Shown: in pieces, positions 57,279 to 64,000 of the stretch
How the letters are laid out: the number at the start of each line of letters is the position of its first letter
How positions within the stretch are numbered: the first letter of the stretch is position 1
Source: an uncultured Microbacterium sp.
GTDB lineage: Bacteria; Actinomycetota; Actinomycetes; Actinomycetales; Microbacteriaceae
Assembly (NCBI GenBank): GCA_913774665.1
Contig: CAJYHN010000011.1
Coordinates: 1 to 64,000 of the forward strand
Direction of reading: 5' to 3'
Length of the DNA: 64,000 bases
Position numbers and translations under genes: made by a program
The notes under the pieces: generated by a model
Told to the model about the DNA's origin: nothing
What the model saw: the letters and a program-made list of their open reading frames with translations, nothing else
Databases searched by the model: none

Positions 57279-58340
57279 CTACTCCGCCAGCGCCTTGGAG
57301 GCCTCGACCCAGTCGTCGAGCTTCGCCGAGGCCCGTCCGTCGTCGATCGCGGCAGCGGCGTCGGTCATCGCCTCGGCCAGTCGCTCGAGGATGGGCCGCT
57401 GCACCTGGGCGGCGTCCTGGAACAGCCGGAACGACACGAGCCCCGCCGCGGCGTTCAGCAGCACGATGTCGCGGACCGCGCCTCGGTCACCGCCGAGCAC
57501 GCGCCGCACCACGGTGGCGTTGTGATCGGGAGACCCCCCGAGCAGGTCGTCCATGTCGGCGAGAGGGATGCCGAGATCCCGGGGATCCAGGTCGTGCTCG
57601 TGGACGTCGCCTCGGCTGATCTCCCACACGCGGCTGTGCCCGGTCGTGGTCAGTTCGTCGAGGCCGTCGTCACCGCGGAAGACCAGCGCCGTCGCGCCGC
57701 GGGTGCGGAAGACGCCCGTGATGAGGGGGACGCGGTCGAGGTGGGCGACGCCGACCGCGTTGGCCTCGGCGCGAGCCGGGTTGCAGAGCGGGCCGAGGAA
57801 GTTGAAGACCGTGGGGACCCCCAGCTCCGACCGCGTGGCCGCCGCGTGCCGGAACCCCGGGTGGAAGGCCGAGGCGAACGCGAAGGTGATCCCGGTGCGA
57901 TCGAGGATCTCCGCCACCTTCTCGGGCGACAGCGTGAGCCCGATGCCCAGCGACGACAGCACGTCCGACGAGCCCGAGGCCGAGCTGGCCGCCCGGTTCC
58001 CGTGCTTGACGACGGGAACTCCGGATGCCGCGGCCACGATGGCCGCCATCGTCGAGACGTTGACGGTGCCGTAACGGTCTCCGCCCGTGCCCACGATGTC
58101 GAGCACCTCGGCGCGGACCGGCAGCGGCACGGCCGCCTCGAGGATCGCGTCGCGGAAGCCGACGATCTCTTCGACCGTCTCGCCCTTGGCACGCAGCGCC
58201 ATCAGGAAACCGCCGAGCTGGGACGGCGTGGCCTGGCCCGCCATCACCTTGCGCATCGCCCACGTGGACTCCGAGACGCTGAGGTCGGTGCCGGCCAGCA
58301 GCGACGAGAGGAGATCGGGCCACGAGAAACGTTCCGCCAT
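57279..58340 (-). CDS. trpD: Anthranilate phosphoribosyltransferase
   Basis: 353 residues. Joins anthranilate to PRPP in tryptophan synthesis. Landmarks: QLGGFLMALRAKGETVEEI, DIVGTGGDRYGTVNVSTMAAIVAAASGVPVVKHGNRAASSASGSSDVL (PRPP-binding GTGGD and KHGN) and FNFLGPLCNPARA. Other trp genes are not adjacent; trpD next to the ctaE-qcr operon is a common actinobacterial arrangement. Confidence 0.97.
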   Translation of the reverse strand: MAERFSWPDLLSSLLAGTDLSVSESTWAMRKVMAGQATPSQLGGFLMALRAKGETVEEIVGFRDAILEAAVPLPVRAEVLDIVGTGGDRYGTVNVSTMAAIVAAASGVPVVKHGNRAASSASGSSDVLSSLGIGLTLSPEKVAEILDRTGITFAFASAFHPGFRHAAATRSELGVPTVFNFLGPLCNPARAEANAVGVAHLDRVPLITGVFRTRGATALVFRGDDGLDELTTTGHSRVWEISRGDVHEHDLDPRDLGIPLADMDDLLGGSPDHNATVVRRVLGGDRGAVRDIVLLNAAAGLVSFRLFQDAAQVQRPILERLAEAMTDAAAAIDDGRASAKLDDWVEASKALAE

Positions 58341-58454
58341 GCCATGATCCTCCCATACGCGTGTCGCACGACCGCGTCCGGGCAGGCGGTCGCGAAACAG
58401 CCTCCGTACCGGGCCTTATGTGCAGATTCTGAGGCATCCCTAAGTCTCGACGAT

Positions 58455-58512
58455 GGAATATCCCAGGGCGGGGATGGGAATATCGGGCTCCCGGATCGCG
58501 CATAATGGAACG
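58455..58512 (+). promoter_or_regulatory. Candidate promoter of the ctaE-qcr operon
   Basis: CATAAT at 58501-58506, a good -10 match, lies six bases before the GTG of ctaE, so transcription could begin on the start codon (leaderless). Upstream, GGAATATC is repeated at 58455-58462 and 58477-58484, two helical turns apart, as for an activator or repressor. No good -35 box is visible. Confidence 0.5.
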
Positions 58513-59145
58513 GTGACGACCTCAGCGACGTATTCCCAGGCTGTGCGTGCCGTGAAGCGGCCCGACCCGGTCGCCGTGGGCACCATCGTGTGGCTGGGCA
58601 GCGAGGTCATGTTCTTCGCCGGCCTGTTCGCGATCTACTTCACCCTGCGCAGCACGTCGGCCTCCCTGTGGGCCGAAGAGACGCAGCTGCTCAACGTCCC
58701 CTTCGCGACCGTCAACACGATCATCCTCGTGCTGTCCTCGGTCACGTGCCAGATGGGCGTCTTCGCCGCGGAGCGGTATCAGCCGTACCGCACCGGCGGA
58801 CGCACCGGCTTCCTGAAGTGGGGAATGGTGGAGTGGTTCTACCTCACCTTCATCCTCGGCGCGGTCTTCGTGTCGGGTCAGGTGTGGGAGTACGCGACGC
58901 TGGTCACCGAGGGCATGCCCATCAGCGCCAACCCCTACGCCTCGGCCTTCTACATCACCACCGGCTTCCACGCCCTGCATGTGACGGGTGGCCTCATCGC
59001 CTTCCTGCTCGTGATCGGTCGTGCCTACGCCGTGAAGAACTTCGGTCGGAAAGAGATGACCACCTCGATCGTCGTGTCGTACTACTGGCACTTCGTCGAC
59101 GTCGTCTGGATCGCCCTGTTCTTCGTCATCTACTTCCTCAAGTAA
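58513..59145 (+). CDS. ctaE: Cytochrome c oxidase subunit III
   Basis: 210 residues from a GTG at 58513; an upstream ATG at 58453 would add 20 residues but places the promoter within the gene. Five membrane helices: [89 protein letters not shown] and [20 protein letters not shown]. The Glu/His residues of the subunit III lipid cavity are present. First gene of the bc1-aa3 supercomplex operon. Confidence 0.96.
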   Translation: MTTSATYSQAVRAVKRPDPVAVGTIVWLGSEVMFFAGLFAIYFTLRSTSASLWAEETQLLNVPFATVNTIILVLSSVTCQMGVFAAERYQPYRTGGRTGFLKWGMVEWFYLTFILGAVFVSGQVWEYATLVTEGMPISANPYASAFYITTGFHALHVTGGLIAFLLVIGRAYAVKNFGRKEMTTSIVVSYYWHFVDVVWIALFFVIYFLK

Positions 59146-59160
59146 GAGAGCAGTACCCAC

Positions 59161-59973
59161 ATGGCACGCGAGAAGAAGACTCGTCGGGCGTCCGGGCGTC
59201 GTAGCCCCCTGGCCGCCGCGGCGCTCATCGGCATCGGACTCCTCCTGACCGGAGGCGTCTACGCCGGCGCATCGGCCGCGATGGCCGCCACCTCCGGCAC
59301 CCCCACGAGCGAGGCGAACTCCGCCACGACCGTCGAAGAAGGGCAGAAGCTCTTCCAGGCCAACTGTGCGACGTGCCACGGTCTCGACCTCCAGGGCAGC
59401 CAGCAGGGCCCGTCGCTCTTCGGCGTCGGTGAGCTCTCGGTGCACTTCCAGGTCTCGACCGGACGCATGCCGCTGCAGGCCCAGGGCCCGCAGGCGCCGG
59501 TCAAGCCCCCGCAGTTCACCGAAGAGCAGGTCAACGCCATCGCCGCGTACGTGCAGTCCGCCGCACCGGGACCGACCTACCCGACCGAGGATCTCGTCGA
59601 CGGCCAGGGCGACCTGTCGCACGGCGCTGAGCTCTTCCGCATCAACTGCGCCATGTGCCACAACGTGGCCGGTGCGGGCGGCGCTCTGACCGAGGGCAAG
59701 TACGCCCCCGACCTCCACACCACCACCCCGGTCAACATCTACGCGGCCATGGTCACCGGCCCGCAGAACATGCCGGTGTTCAACGACCTGAACCTCACCC
59801 CCGAAGACAAGCGCGACGTCATCTCGTACCTCATGTACCTGCAGAAGAACGACTCGCCCGGTGGCTACGCGCTCGGCTCGCTCGGTCCGGTCTCCGAGGG
59901 TCTGTTCATCTGGATCTTCGGTATCGGGGCGCTCATCGCCCTGACCGTTTGGATCACGGCGAAGTCCAACTGA
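59161..59973 (+). CDS. qcrC: Diheme cytochrome c subunit of the bc1 complex
   Basis: 270 residues. An N-terminal anchor (LAAAALIGIGLLLTGGVYAGASAAM), two cytochrome c domains with heme sites CATCH (69-73) and CAMCH (163-167), and a C-terminal helix (FIWIFGIGALIALTVWITAKS). In actinobacteria this subunit replaces a soluble cytochrome c, carrying electrons directly from bc1 to the aa3 oxidase. Confidence 0.97.
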   Translation: MAREKKTRRASGRRSPLAAAALIGIGLLLTGGVYAGASAAMAATSGTPTSEANSATTVEEGQKLFQANCATCHGLDLQGSQQGPSLFGVGELSVHFQVSTGRMPLQAQGPQAPVKPPQFTEEQVNAIAAYVQSAAPGPTYPTEDLVDGQGDLSHGAELFRINCAMCHNVAGAGGALTEGKYAPDLHTTTPVNIYAAMVTGPQNMPVFNDLNLTPEDKRDVISYLMYLQKNDSPGGYALGSLGPVSEGLFIWIFGIGALIALTVWITAKSN

Positions 59974-60012
59974 CCGTCGTCTTCGACATCACGTAAACGC
60001 ACGAGGAGCACC

Positions 60013-61071
60013 ATGGCACACGAGGACGACGCACTCGAGCACGAGAGGGCTTCCTGGAAGCCCGCCTCGGGGCTCGCCGTCGCGGTTCCCGACGCCGTAC
60101 AGAACCCCGGCCTTCCCGGCCACCGTCAGCGCATGACCGACCAGGACCCGCAGGCGATGAAGCGTGCGGTGCGCACGGTCTACACGCTGTTCTACTTCTC
60201 GGTCGCGGCGAGCATCTGGGCGAGCATCGCCTACATGATCTTCCCGATCGAGTCGGGCGCGCTGATCGACATCCGCTACAACAACCTCTTCATCGGGCTC
60301 GGCATCGCGTTCGCGCTGCTCGCGATCGGCATCGGCACCATTCACTGGGGCAAGTCGGTCATGTCCGACAAGGAGTACATCGAGGACCGTCACGCGACCC
60401 GTGGTCGCGACGAGGTCCGCGAGGGTGCGATCAACGTCTTCGAAGAGGCGAACAAGGACTCCGGCTTCGGTCGTCGCGAGATCATCCGGAACTCGCTGTT
60501 CGCCGCTCTGGCCGCCTCGGTCATCCCCGGGATCACCCTGTTCCGCGGCCTCGCTCCGCAGGACCAGGACCCGGTGAAGCTCCTCAGCCACACCATGTGG
60601 AAAGAGGGCATGCGTCTGACGCACGACCCCTCGGGACGCCCGATCCGCGCCGCTGACGTCACGCTCGGCTCCGCCTTCCACGTCATCCCCGAAGAACTCG
60701 CGGGACTCGGCCACGACGAGGGCTACCTCGAAGAGAAGGCCAAGGCGATCGTCCTGCTCATGCGCATGCAGCCCGAGCAGCTCAACCCCGAGACCAACAA
60801 CCTGGACTGGTCGTACGACGGCATCATCGCGTACTCGAAGGTCTGCACCCACGTCGGTTGCCCCGTCGCGCTCTACGAGCAGCAGACCCACCACCTCCTG
60901 TGCCCCTGCCACCAGTCGCAGTTCGACGTCGCCAACGGTGCGGCCGTCATCTTCGGCCCGGCCGCCCGTCCCCTGCCGCAGCTCCCCATCACCGTCGACG
61001 CCGAGGGCTACCTCGTCGCGCAGAGTGACTTCCACGAGCCCGTCGGCCCCAGCTTCTGGGAGCGCTCATGA
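60013..61071 (+). CDS. qcrA: Rieske iron-sulfur subunit of the bc1 complex
   Basis: 352 residues, RBS GAGGAG. Three membrane helices (about 57-78, 92-111, 160-180) and a C-terminal Rieske domain with CTHVGC (278-283) and CPCH (297-300) binding the [2Fe-2S] cluster and forming the Cys283-Cys299 disulfide. The three-helix N-terminal part is characteristic of actinobacteria. ATGA overlap with qcrB. Confidence 0.97.
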   Translation: MAHEDDALEHERASWKPASGLAVAVPDAVQNPGLPGHRQRMTDQDPQAMKRAVRTVYTLFYFSVAASIWASIAYMIFPIESGALIDIRYNNLFIGLGIAFALLAIGIGTIHWGKSVMSDKEYIEDRHATRGRDEVREGAINVFEEANKDSGFGRREIIRNSLFAALAASVIPGITLFRGLAPQDQDPVKLLSHTMWKEGMRLTHDPSGRPIRAADVTLGSAFHVIPEELAGLGHDEGYLEEKAKAIVLLMRMQPEQLNPETNNLDWSYDGIIAYSKVCTHVGCPVALYEQQTHHLLCPCHQSQFDVANGAAVIFGPAARPLPQLPITVDAEGYLVAQSDFHEPVGPSFWERS

Positions 61072-62909
61072 GCATCGGTACCCATCCCACCGAGAACGTC
61101 ACCACCGAGCCCGCGGTTCACGCGGGCCCGCCGGCGACGAGTGCACGCGACGGAAAACCGCTCGGCGGTCGTTTCGTCGGCTCCGTCGCGAACTACATGG
61201 ACGAGCGCACGAGCATGTCGGGCATCGTCAAGGAGCTCGGCCGCAAGGTCTTCCCCGACCACTGGTCGTTCATGCTCGGCGAGATCGCCCTGTGGAGCTT
61301 CGTCGTCGTTCTGCTCTCGGGCACGTTCCTGACGTTCTTCTTCCAGGCGTCCATGGTCGAGACGCACTACAACGGCGCCTACGAACCCATGCGCGGCATC
61401 GCGATGTCGGCGGCGATGGAGTCCGCCCTGCACATCTCGTTCGACCTGCGCGGCGGCCTGCTCGTCCGACAGATCCACCACTGGGCTGCCCTCGTCTTCG
61501 TCGCCGGTATCGGCGTCCACATGCTCCGCGTGTTCTTCACCGGTGCGTTCCGCAAGCCCCGCGAGCTCAACTGGGTCGTCGGCTTCATCCTCTTCATCCT
61601 CGCGATGGCCGAGGGCTTCACGGGCTACTCGCTCCCCGACGACCTGCTCTCCGGTAACGGTCTGCGCATCATCGACGGCATGATCAAGGGTCTGCCGATC
61701 ATCGGCACCTGGACCTCGTTCCTGCTCTTCGGCGGCGAGTTCCCCGGTACCGCGATCGTCGGACGCTTGTACACGCTGCACATCCTGCTGCTGCCCGCGA
61801 TCCTCGTGGCGCTGCTCGCCGTGCACCTCATGCTGATGATCATCAACAAGCACACGCAGTTCGCCGGGCCCGCCCGCACGAACAGCAACGTCGTGGGCTA
61901 CCCGATCCTCCCGGTGTACGCCTCCAAGATGGGTGGCTTCTTCTTCATCACCTTCGGTGTGATCGTCCTGATCGCCGCGCTGGTGACGATCAACCCCATC
62001 TGGAACTACGGTCCGTACGACCCGTCCCCGGTGTCGGCCGGTACGCAGCCCGACTGGTACATCGGCTTCGCTGACGGCATGCTCCGTCTGATCCCGCCGC
62101 ACCTCGAGTTCGTGCTGTGGGACCACACCTTCTCGTGGAACATCATCATCCCCGTCGGTGTCCTGGGTCTGTTCATCGTCCTCGTGCTGGTGTACCCCTT
62201 CATCGAGGCGTGGGTGACCGGAGACAAGCGCGAGCACCACATCGCCCAGCGTCCGCGGAACGCCGCGACGCGAACCGCGATCGGTGCCGCCGGTGTGACG
62301 TTCTACGCCGTGATGTGGGCCGCCGCCTCGTCCGACATCGTGGCGACGCACTTCCACCTCACGATGGAAGGTGTCATCCACGTCCTGCAGGCCCTGCTGA
62401 TCCTGGGCCCGATCCTCGCCTACTTCGTGACGAAGCGCATCTGCATCGCGCTGCAGAAGAAGGACCGCGAGATCGCGCTCCACGGCTACGAGTCGGGCCG
62501 TATCGTCCGCCTTCCCGGCGGCGAGTACATCGAGGTCCACCAGCCGGTCGACGAGTACGAGCGCTGGAAGCTGGTCGACAACGAGTCCTACGAGCCCCTG
62601 GTCGTCCGCCCGAACGCGAACGGTCAGATCCCCTGGCACGAGAACTTCCGCGCGTCGATCTCGCGGTGGTTCTTCGAGGACCGCCTCGCTCCCCTCACCC
62701 AGGCCGAGATCGACGCCGCGGTCGCCCACCAGCACCACGAGCTCGACCACATCGACCACGAGGAGGCCGACGAGATCGCCGGCGCCAACGCTCGTGCCGA
62801 TGAGGACGGTCGCCCCCGCAACGCGGTAGGCGAGCGCGTCGAGGTCGAGCTCCCGGCCCCCAAGGGACTCGAGGAGCGCAACCGCCCGAACGGTGACAAG
62901 AGCGAGTAA
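61068..62909 (+). CDS. qcrB: Cytochrome b subunit of the bc1 complex
   Basis: 613 residues. Eight or nine helices with four heme-ligating His in the IHHWAALVFVAGIGVHMLRVF and LHILLLPAILVALLAVHLML segments and the quinol-site PDWY in SAGTQPDWYIGFADG. The C-terminal cytoplasmic extension is long (about 150 residues past the last helix) and carries a His/Asp/Glu cluster near residues 552-570 (HQHHELDHIDHEEADE). It is the target of bc1 inhibitors such as telacebec in mycobacteria. Confidence 0.97.
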   Translation: MSIGTHPTENVTTEPAVHAGPPATSARDGKPLGGRFVGSVANYMDERTSMSGIVKELGRKVFPDHWSFMLGEIALWSFVVVLLSGTFLTFFFQASMVETHYNGAYEPMRGIAMSAAMESALHISFDLRGGLLVRQIHHWAALVFVAGIGVHMLRVFFTGAFRKPRELNWVVGFILFILAMAEGFTGYSLPDDLLSGNGLRIIDGMIKGLPIIGTWTSFLLFGGEFPGTAIVGRLYTLHILLLPAILVALLAVHLMLMIINKHTQFAGPARTNSNVVGYPILPVYASKMGGFFFITFGVIVLIAALVTINPIWNYGPYDPSPVSAGTQPDWYIGFADGMLRLIPPHLEFVLWDHTFSWNIIIPVGVLGLFIVLVLVYPFIEAWVTGDKREHHIAQRPRNAATRTAIGAAGVTFYAVMWAAASSDIVATHFHLTMEGVIHVLQALLILGPILAYFVTKRICIALQKKDREIALHGYESGRIVRLPGGEYIEVHQPVDEYERWKLVDNESYEPLVVRPNANGQIPWHENFRASISRWFFEDRLAPLTQAEIDAAVAHQHHELDHIDHEEADEIAGANARADEDGRPRNAVGERVEVELPAPKGLEERNRPNGDKSE

Positions 62910-62923
62910 TCGCATCACTCCCC

Positions 62924-62959
62924 CACGAAACCCCGGTGCTTCGGCACCGGGGTTTCGTG
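62924..62959 (+). terminator. Strong terminator after qcrB
   Basis: Perfect 16-bp stem CACGAAACCCCGGTGC / GCACCGGGGTTTCGTG capped by a TTCG tetraloop, followed by TTGT, 14 bases after the qcrB stop. Confidence 0.9.
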
Positions 62960-63185
62960 TTGTCTCCGGATGCCGAGCCCCTCGGCCGTGCAATCCTCGA
63001 GCGCTGCCTCGAGCCCGACGTCACCGGTCGGCCGACCGGAGCGTGGCGGCCCGCCGAGCCCAATGCCGCCGGCGGCTCCCTCGCCGCCGAGCCTGATCGC
63101 GCGAGAACCGTCCCTGGCAGTCGAACGTCGGGGCTTGGCATCCGTCGCTCTTCTTCTCATCCCGGGCCCCGCCTAACGTGAGAGC

Positions 63186-63593
63186 ATGACCACGGCGCAG
63201 CAGTACTTCTCCCACCGACTGGCCTTCGAGACCGACCCCAGCGACGTCTACGCCGCCCAGCGAGCCGGCGACGATCTGGTGCTCGTCGATGTGCGCGGAG
63301 ACGACGCCTGGGCCCAGGGACGCATCACGGGCGCCGTTCACATGCCCTACCGTCAGATCGCCGAGCGTGCTCCCCTCGAGATTCCTCGCGGTAGGCCCGT
63401 CGTCGTCTACTGCTGGAGCCCCGGCTGCAACGCCGGCCAGAAGGGTGCTCTCGCGTTCGCCTCGCTCGGGTACGAGGTGCGCGAGATGATCGGCGGCTAC
63501 GAGTACTGGGTGCGCGAGGGCCAACCGTACGAAAACGACAACGGCCCGTGCGAGCGTGTCTTCGACCCGACCGTCATGGTCGTGCGCCGCTGA
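63186..63593 (+). CDS. Single-domain rhodanese-like protein
   Basis: 135 residues. Typical fold: DLVLVDVRGDDAWAQGRITGAVHMPYRQIAE, then the active-site loop VVVYCWSPGCNAGQKGALAFASLGYEVREMIGGYEYWV. The CWSPGCNAG loop has the catalytic-type Cys, although its exact form is a variant. It may transfer sulfur or sense redox state. Monocistronic. Confidence 0.88.
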   Translation: MTTAQQYFSHRLAFETDPSDVYAAQRAGDDLVLVDVRGDDAWAQGRITGAVHMPYRQIAERAPLEIPRGRPVVVYCWSPGCNAGQKGALAFASLGYEVREMIGGYEYWVREGQPYENDNGPCERVFDPTVMVVRR

Positions 63594-63626
63594 GGTGCGG
63601 CTCCCGAGCTCGAATAAGATCGGCGG

Positions 63627-64000
63627 ATGTCGCACCCACGCATCGAGCCCTTTGCCTCCGGATTCCTCGACCGCCCGGACGGCGCGCGCCTCTACTGGGA
63701 GACCTCCGGTAATCCCCGTGGCCGGCCGGCGCTCTATCTACACGGCGGACCCGGCGGCGGGCTCGGCAAAGGCGGCTATCGCAGCCGCTTCGATCCGGAG
63801 CTGTACTTCATCGTCGGCGTGGACCAGAGGGGATGCGGACAGAGCACACCCTGGGCGTGCGACGACCTCGCCTCGATGCAGACGCAGACGATGTCGCATC
63901 TCCTCGCCGATCTGGAGGCCGTGCGCGAGGAGCTCGGCGTCGAGCGATGGCTGCTCCATGGGGTCTCGTGGGGGTCGACCCTCGCGCTCGCGTATGCGCT
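63627..64000 (+). CDS. pip: Prolyl aminopeptidase, partial (runs off the window)
   Basis: The first about 124 residues of a peptidase S33 alpha/beta hydrolase. Landmarks: GARLYWETSGNPRGRPALYLHGGPGGGLG, GVDQRGCGQSTPW and the nucleophile elbow LLHGVSWGSTLALAYA (GxSxG). Prolyl aminopeptidases remove N-terminal proline from peptides. The C-terminus, including the catalytic Asp and His, is outside the window. Confidence 0.9.
   Translation, partial: MSHPRIEPFASGFLDRPDGARLYWETSGNPRGRPALYLHGGPGGGLGKGGYRSRFDPELYFIVGVDQRGCGQSTPWACDDLASMQTQTMSHLLADLEAVREELGVERWLLHGVSWGSTLALAYA

Noticed and set aside
1-64000. tRNA genes, CRISPR arrays, insertion sequences, prophage or biosynthetic clusters
   Set aside because: I looked for T-loop motifs, regular spaced repeats, transposase and integrase motifs and large synthase genes and found none.

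Overview
The window looks like chromosomal DNA from a high-G+C actinobacterium, most likely Microbacteriaceae and close to Microbacterium. The basis is the base composition (about 70% G+C by eye), frequent GTG starts with 4-base GTGA/ATGA overlaps, the actinobacterial respiratory order ctaE-qcrC-qcrA-qcrB, and small families typical of the group (SCO4848-like membrane protein, DUF6412 next to a YidC paralogue, excalibur lipoprotein). I see no tRNA, rRNA, CRISPR array, insertion sequence or prophage gene. Most of the window is ordinary chromosome with short operons, many closed by strong hairpins.

Layout. 0-14 kb: rpsA, two paralogous secreted transglycosylase-like proteins, a large SF2 helicase with a C-terminal membrane hairpin beside a divergent membrane protein of unknown function, an ABC1 kinase, a PadR regulator with a clear operator, pgi and a CoA-type Nudix hydrolase. 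14-20 kb: a G5/excalibur lipoprotein, a short Tat-lipoprotein-like ORF, a two-component system, and a flavin electron-transfer set (ferric reductase-like protein, FMN-binding protein, ApbE). 20-27 kb: two unknown overlapping genes, a TetR regulator, an SDR, an MFS pump with a 19-bp palindrome, and an XRE-cupin regulator divergent from an NCS2 permease plus isochorismatase-type hydrolase. 27-31 kb: msrB-msrA, then a compact arsenic locus (arsR divergent from arsC, an ArsO-like flavoprotein and an ArsN-like acetyltransferase) with a nested palindromic operator and no efflux pump inside it.

31-42 kb: a FAD oxidoreductase; a trhO, dipeptidase and GNAT operon; a glycosyltransferase and an endonuclease/exonuclease/phosphatase-family protein; an FeS-type photolyase/cryptochrome relative that appears to lack the cysteine-rich cluster region, with its DUF2256 partner; and a cold-response pair (cspA and a fatty acid desaturase whose best start is an ATC codon). 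42-46 kb: a VanR/VanS-like two-component system between a vanY-like carboxypeptidase and a vanZ-like gene. The two van-like promoters and the regulator's own promoter each carry the same 11-bp-phased direct repeat, which suggests a local regulon.

46-64 kb: DUF6412 with a second YidC; an MFS transporter; small membrane and zinc-finger proteins; a quinone oxidoreductase-like gene divergent from a single-cysteine HxlR regulator; a FUSC protein; several stand-alone enzymes; trpD; and the terminal respiratory operon (ctaE, qcrC, qcrA, qcrB) closed by a TTCG-capped terminator. A rhodanese and the start of a prolyl aminopeptidase gene end the window.

Across the whole window the heptamer GGATGCC (or GGCATCC) is strikingly frequent, about 80 copies counted by eye, and it sometimes forms head-to-head palindromes.
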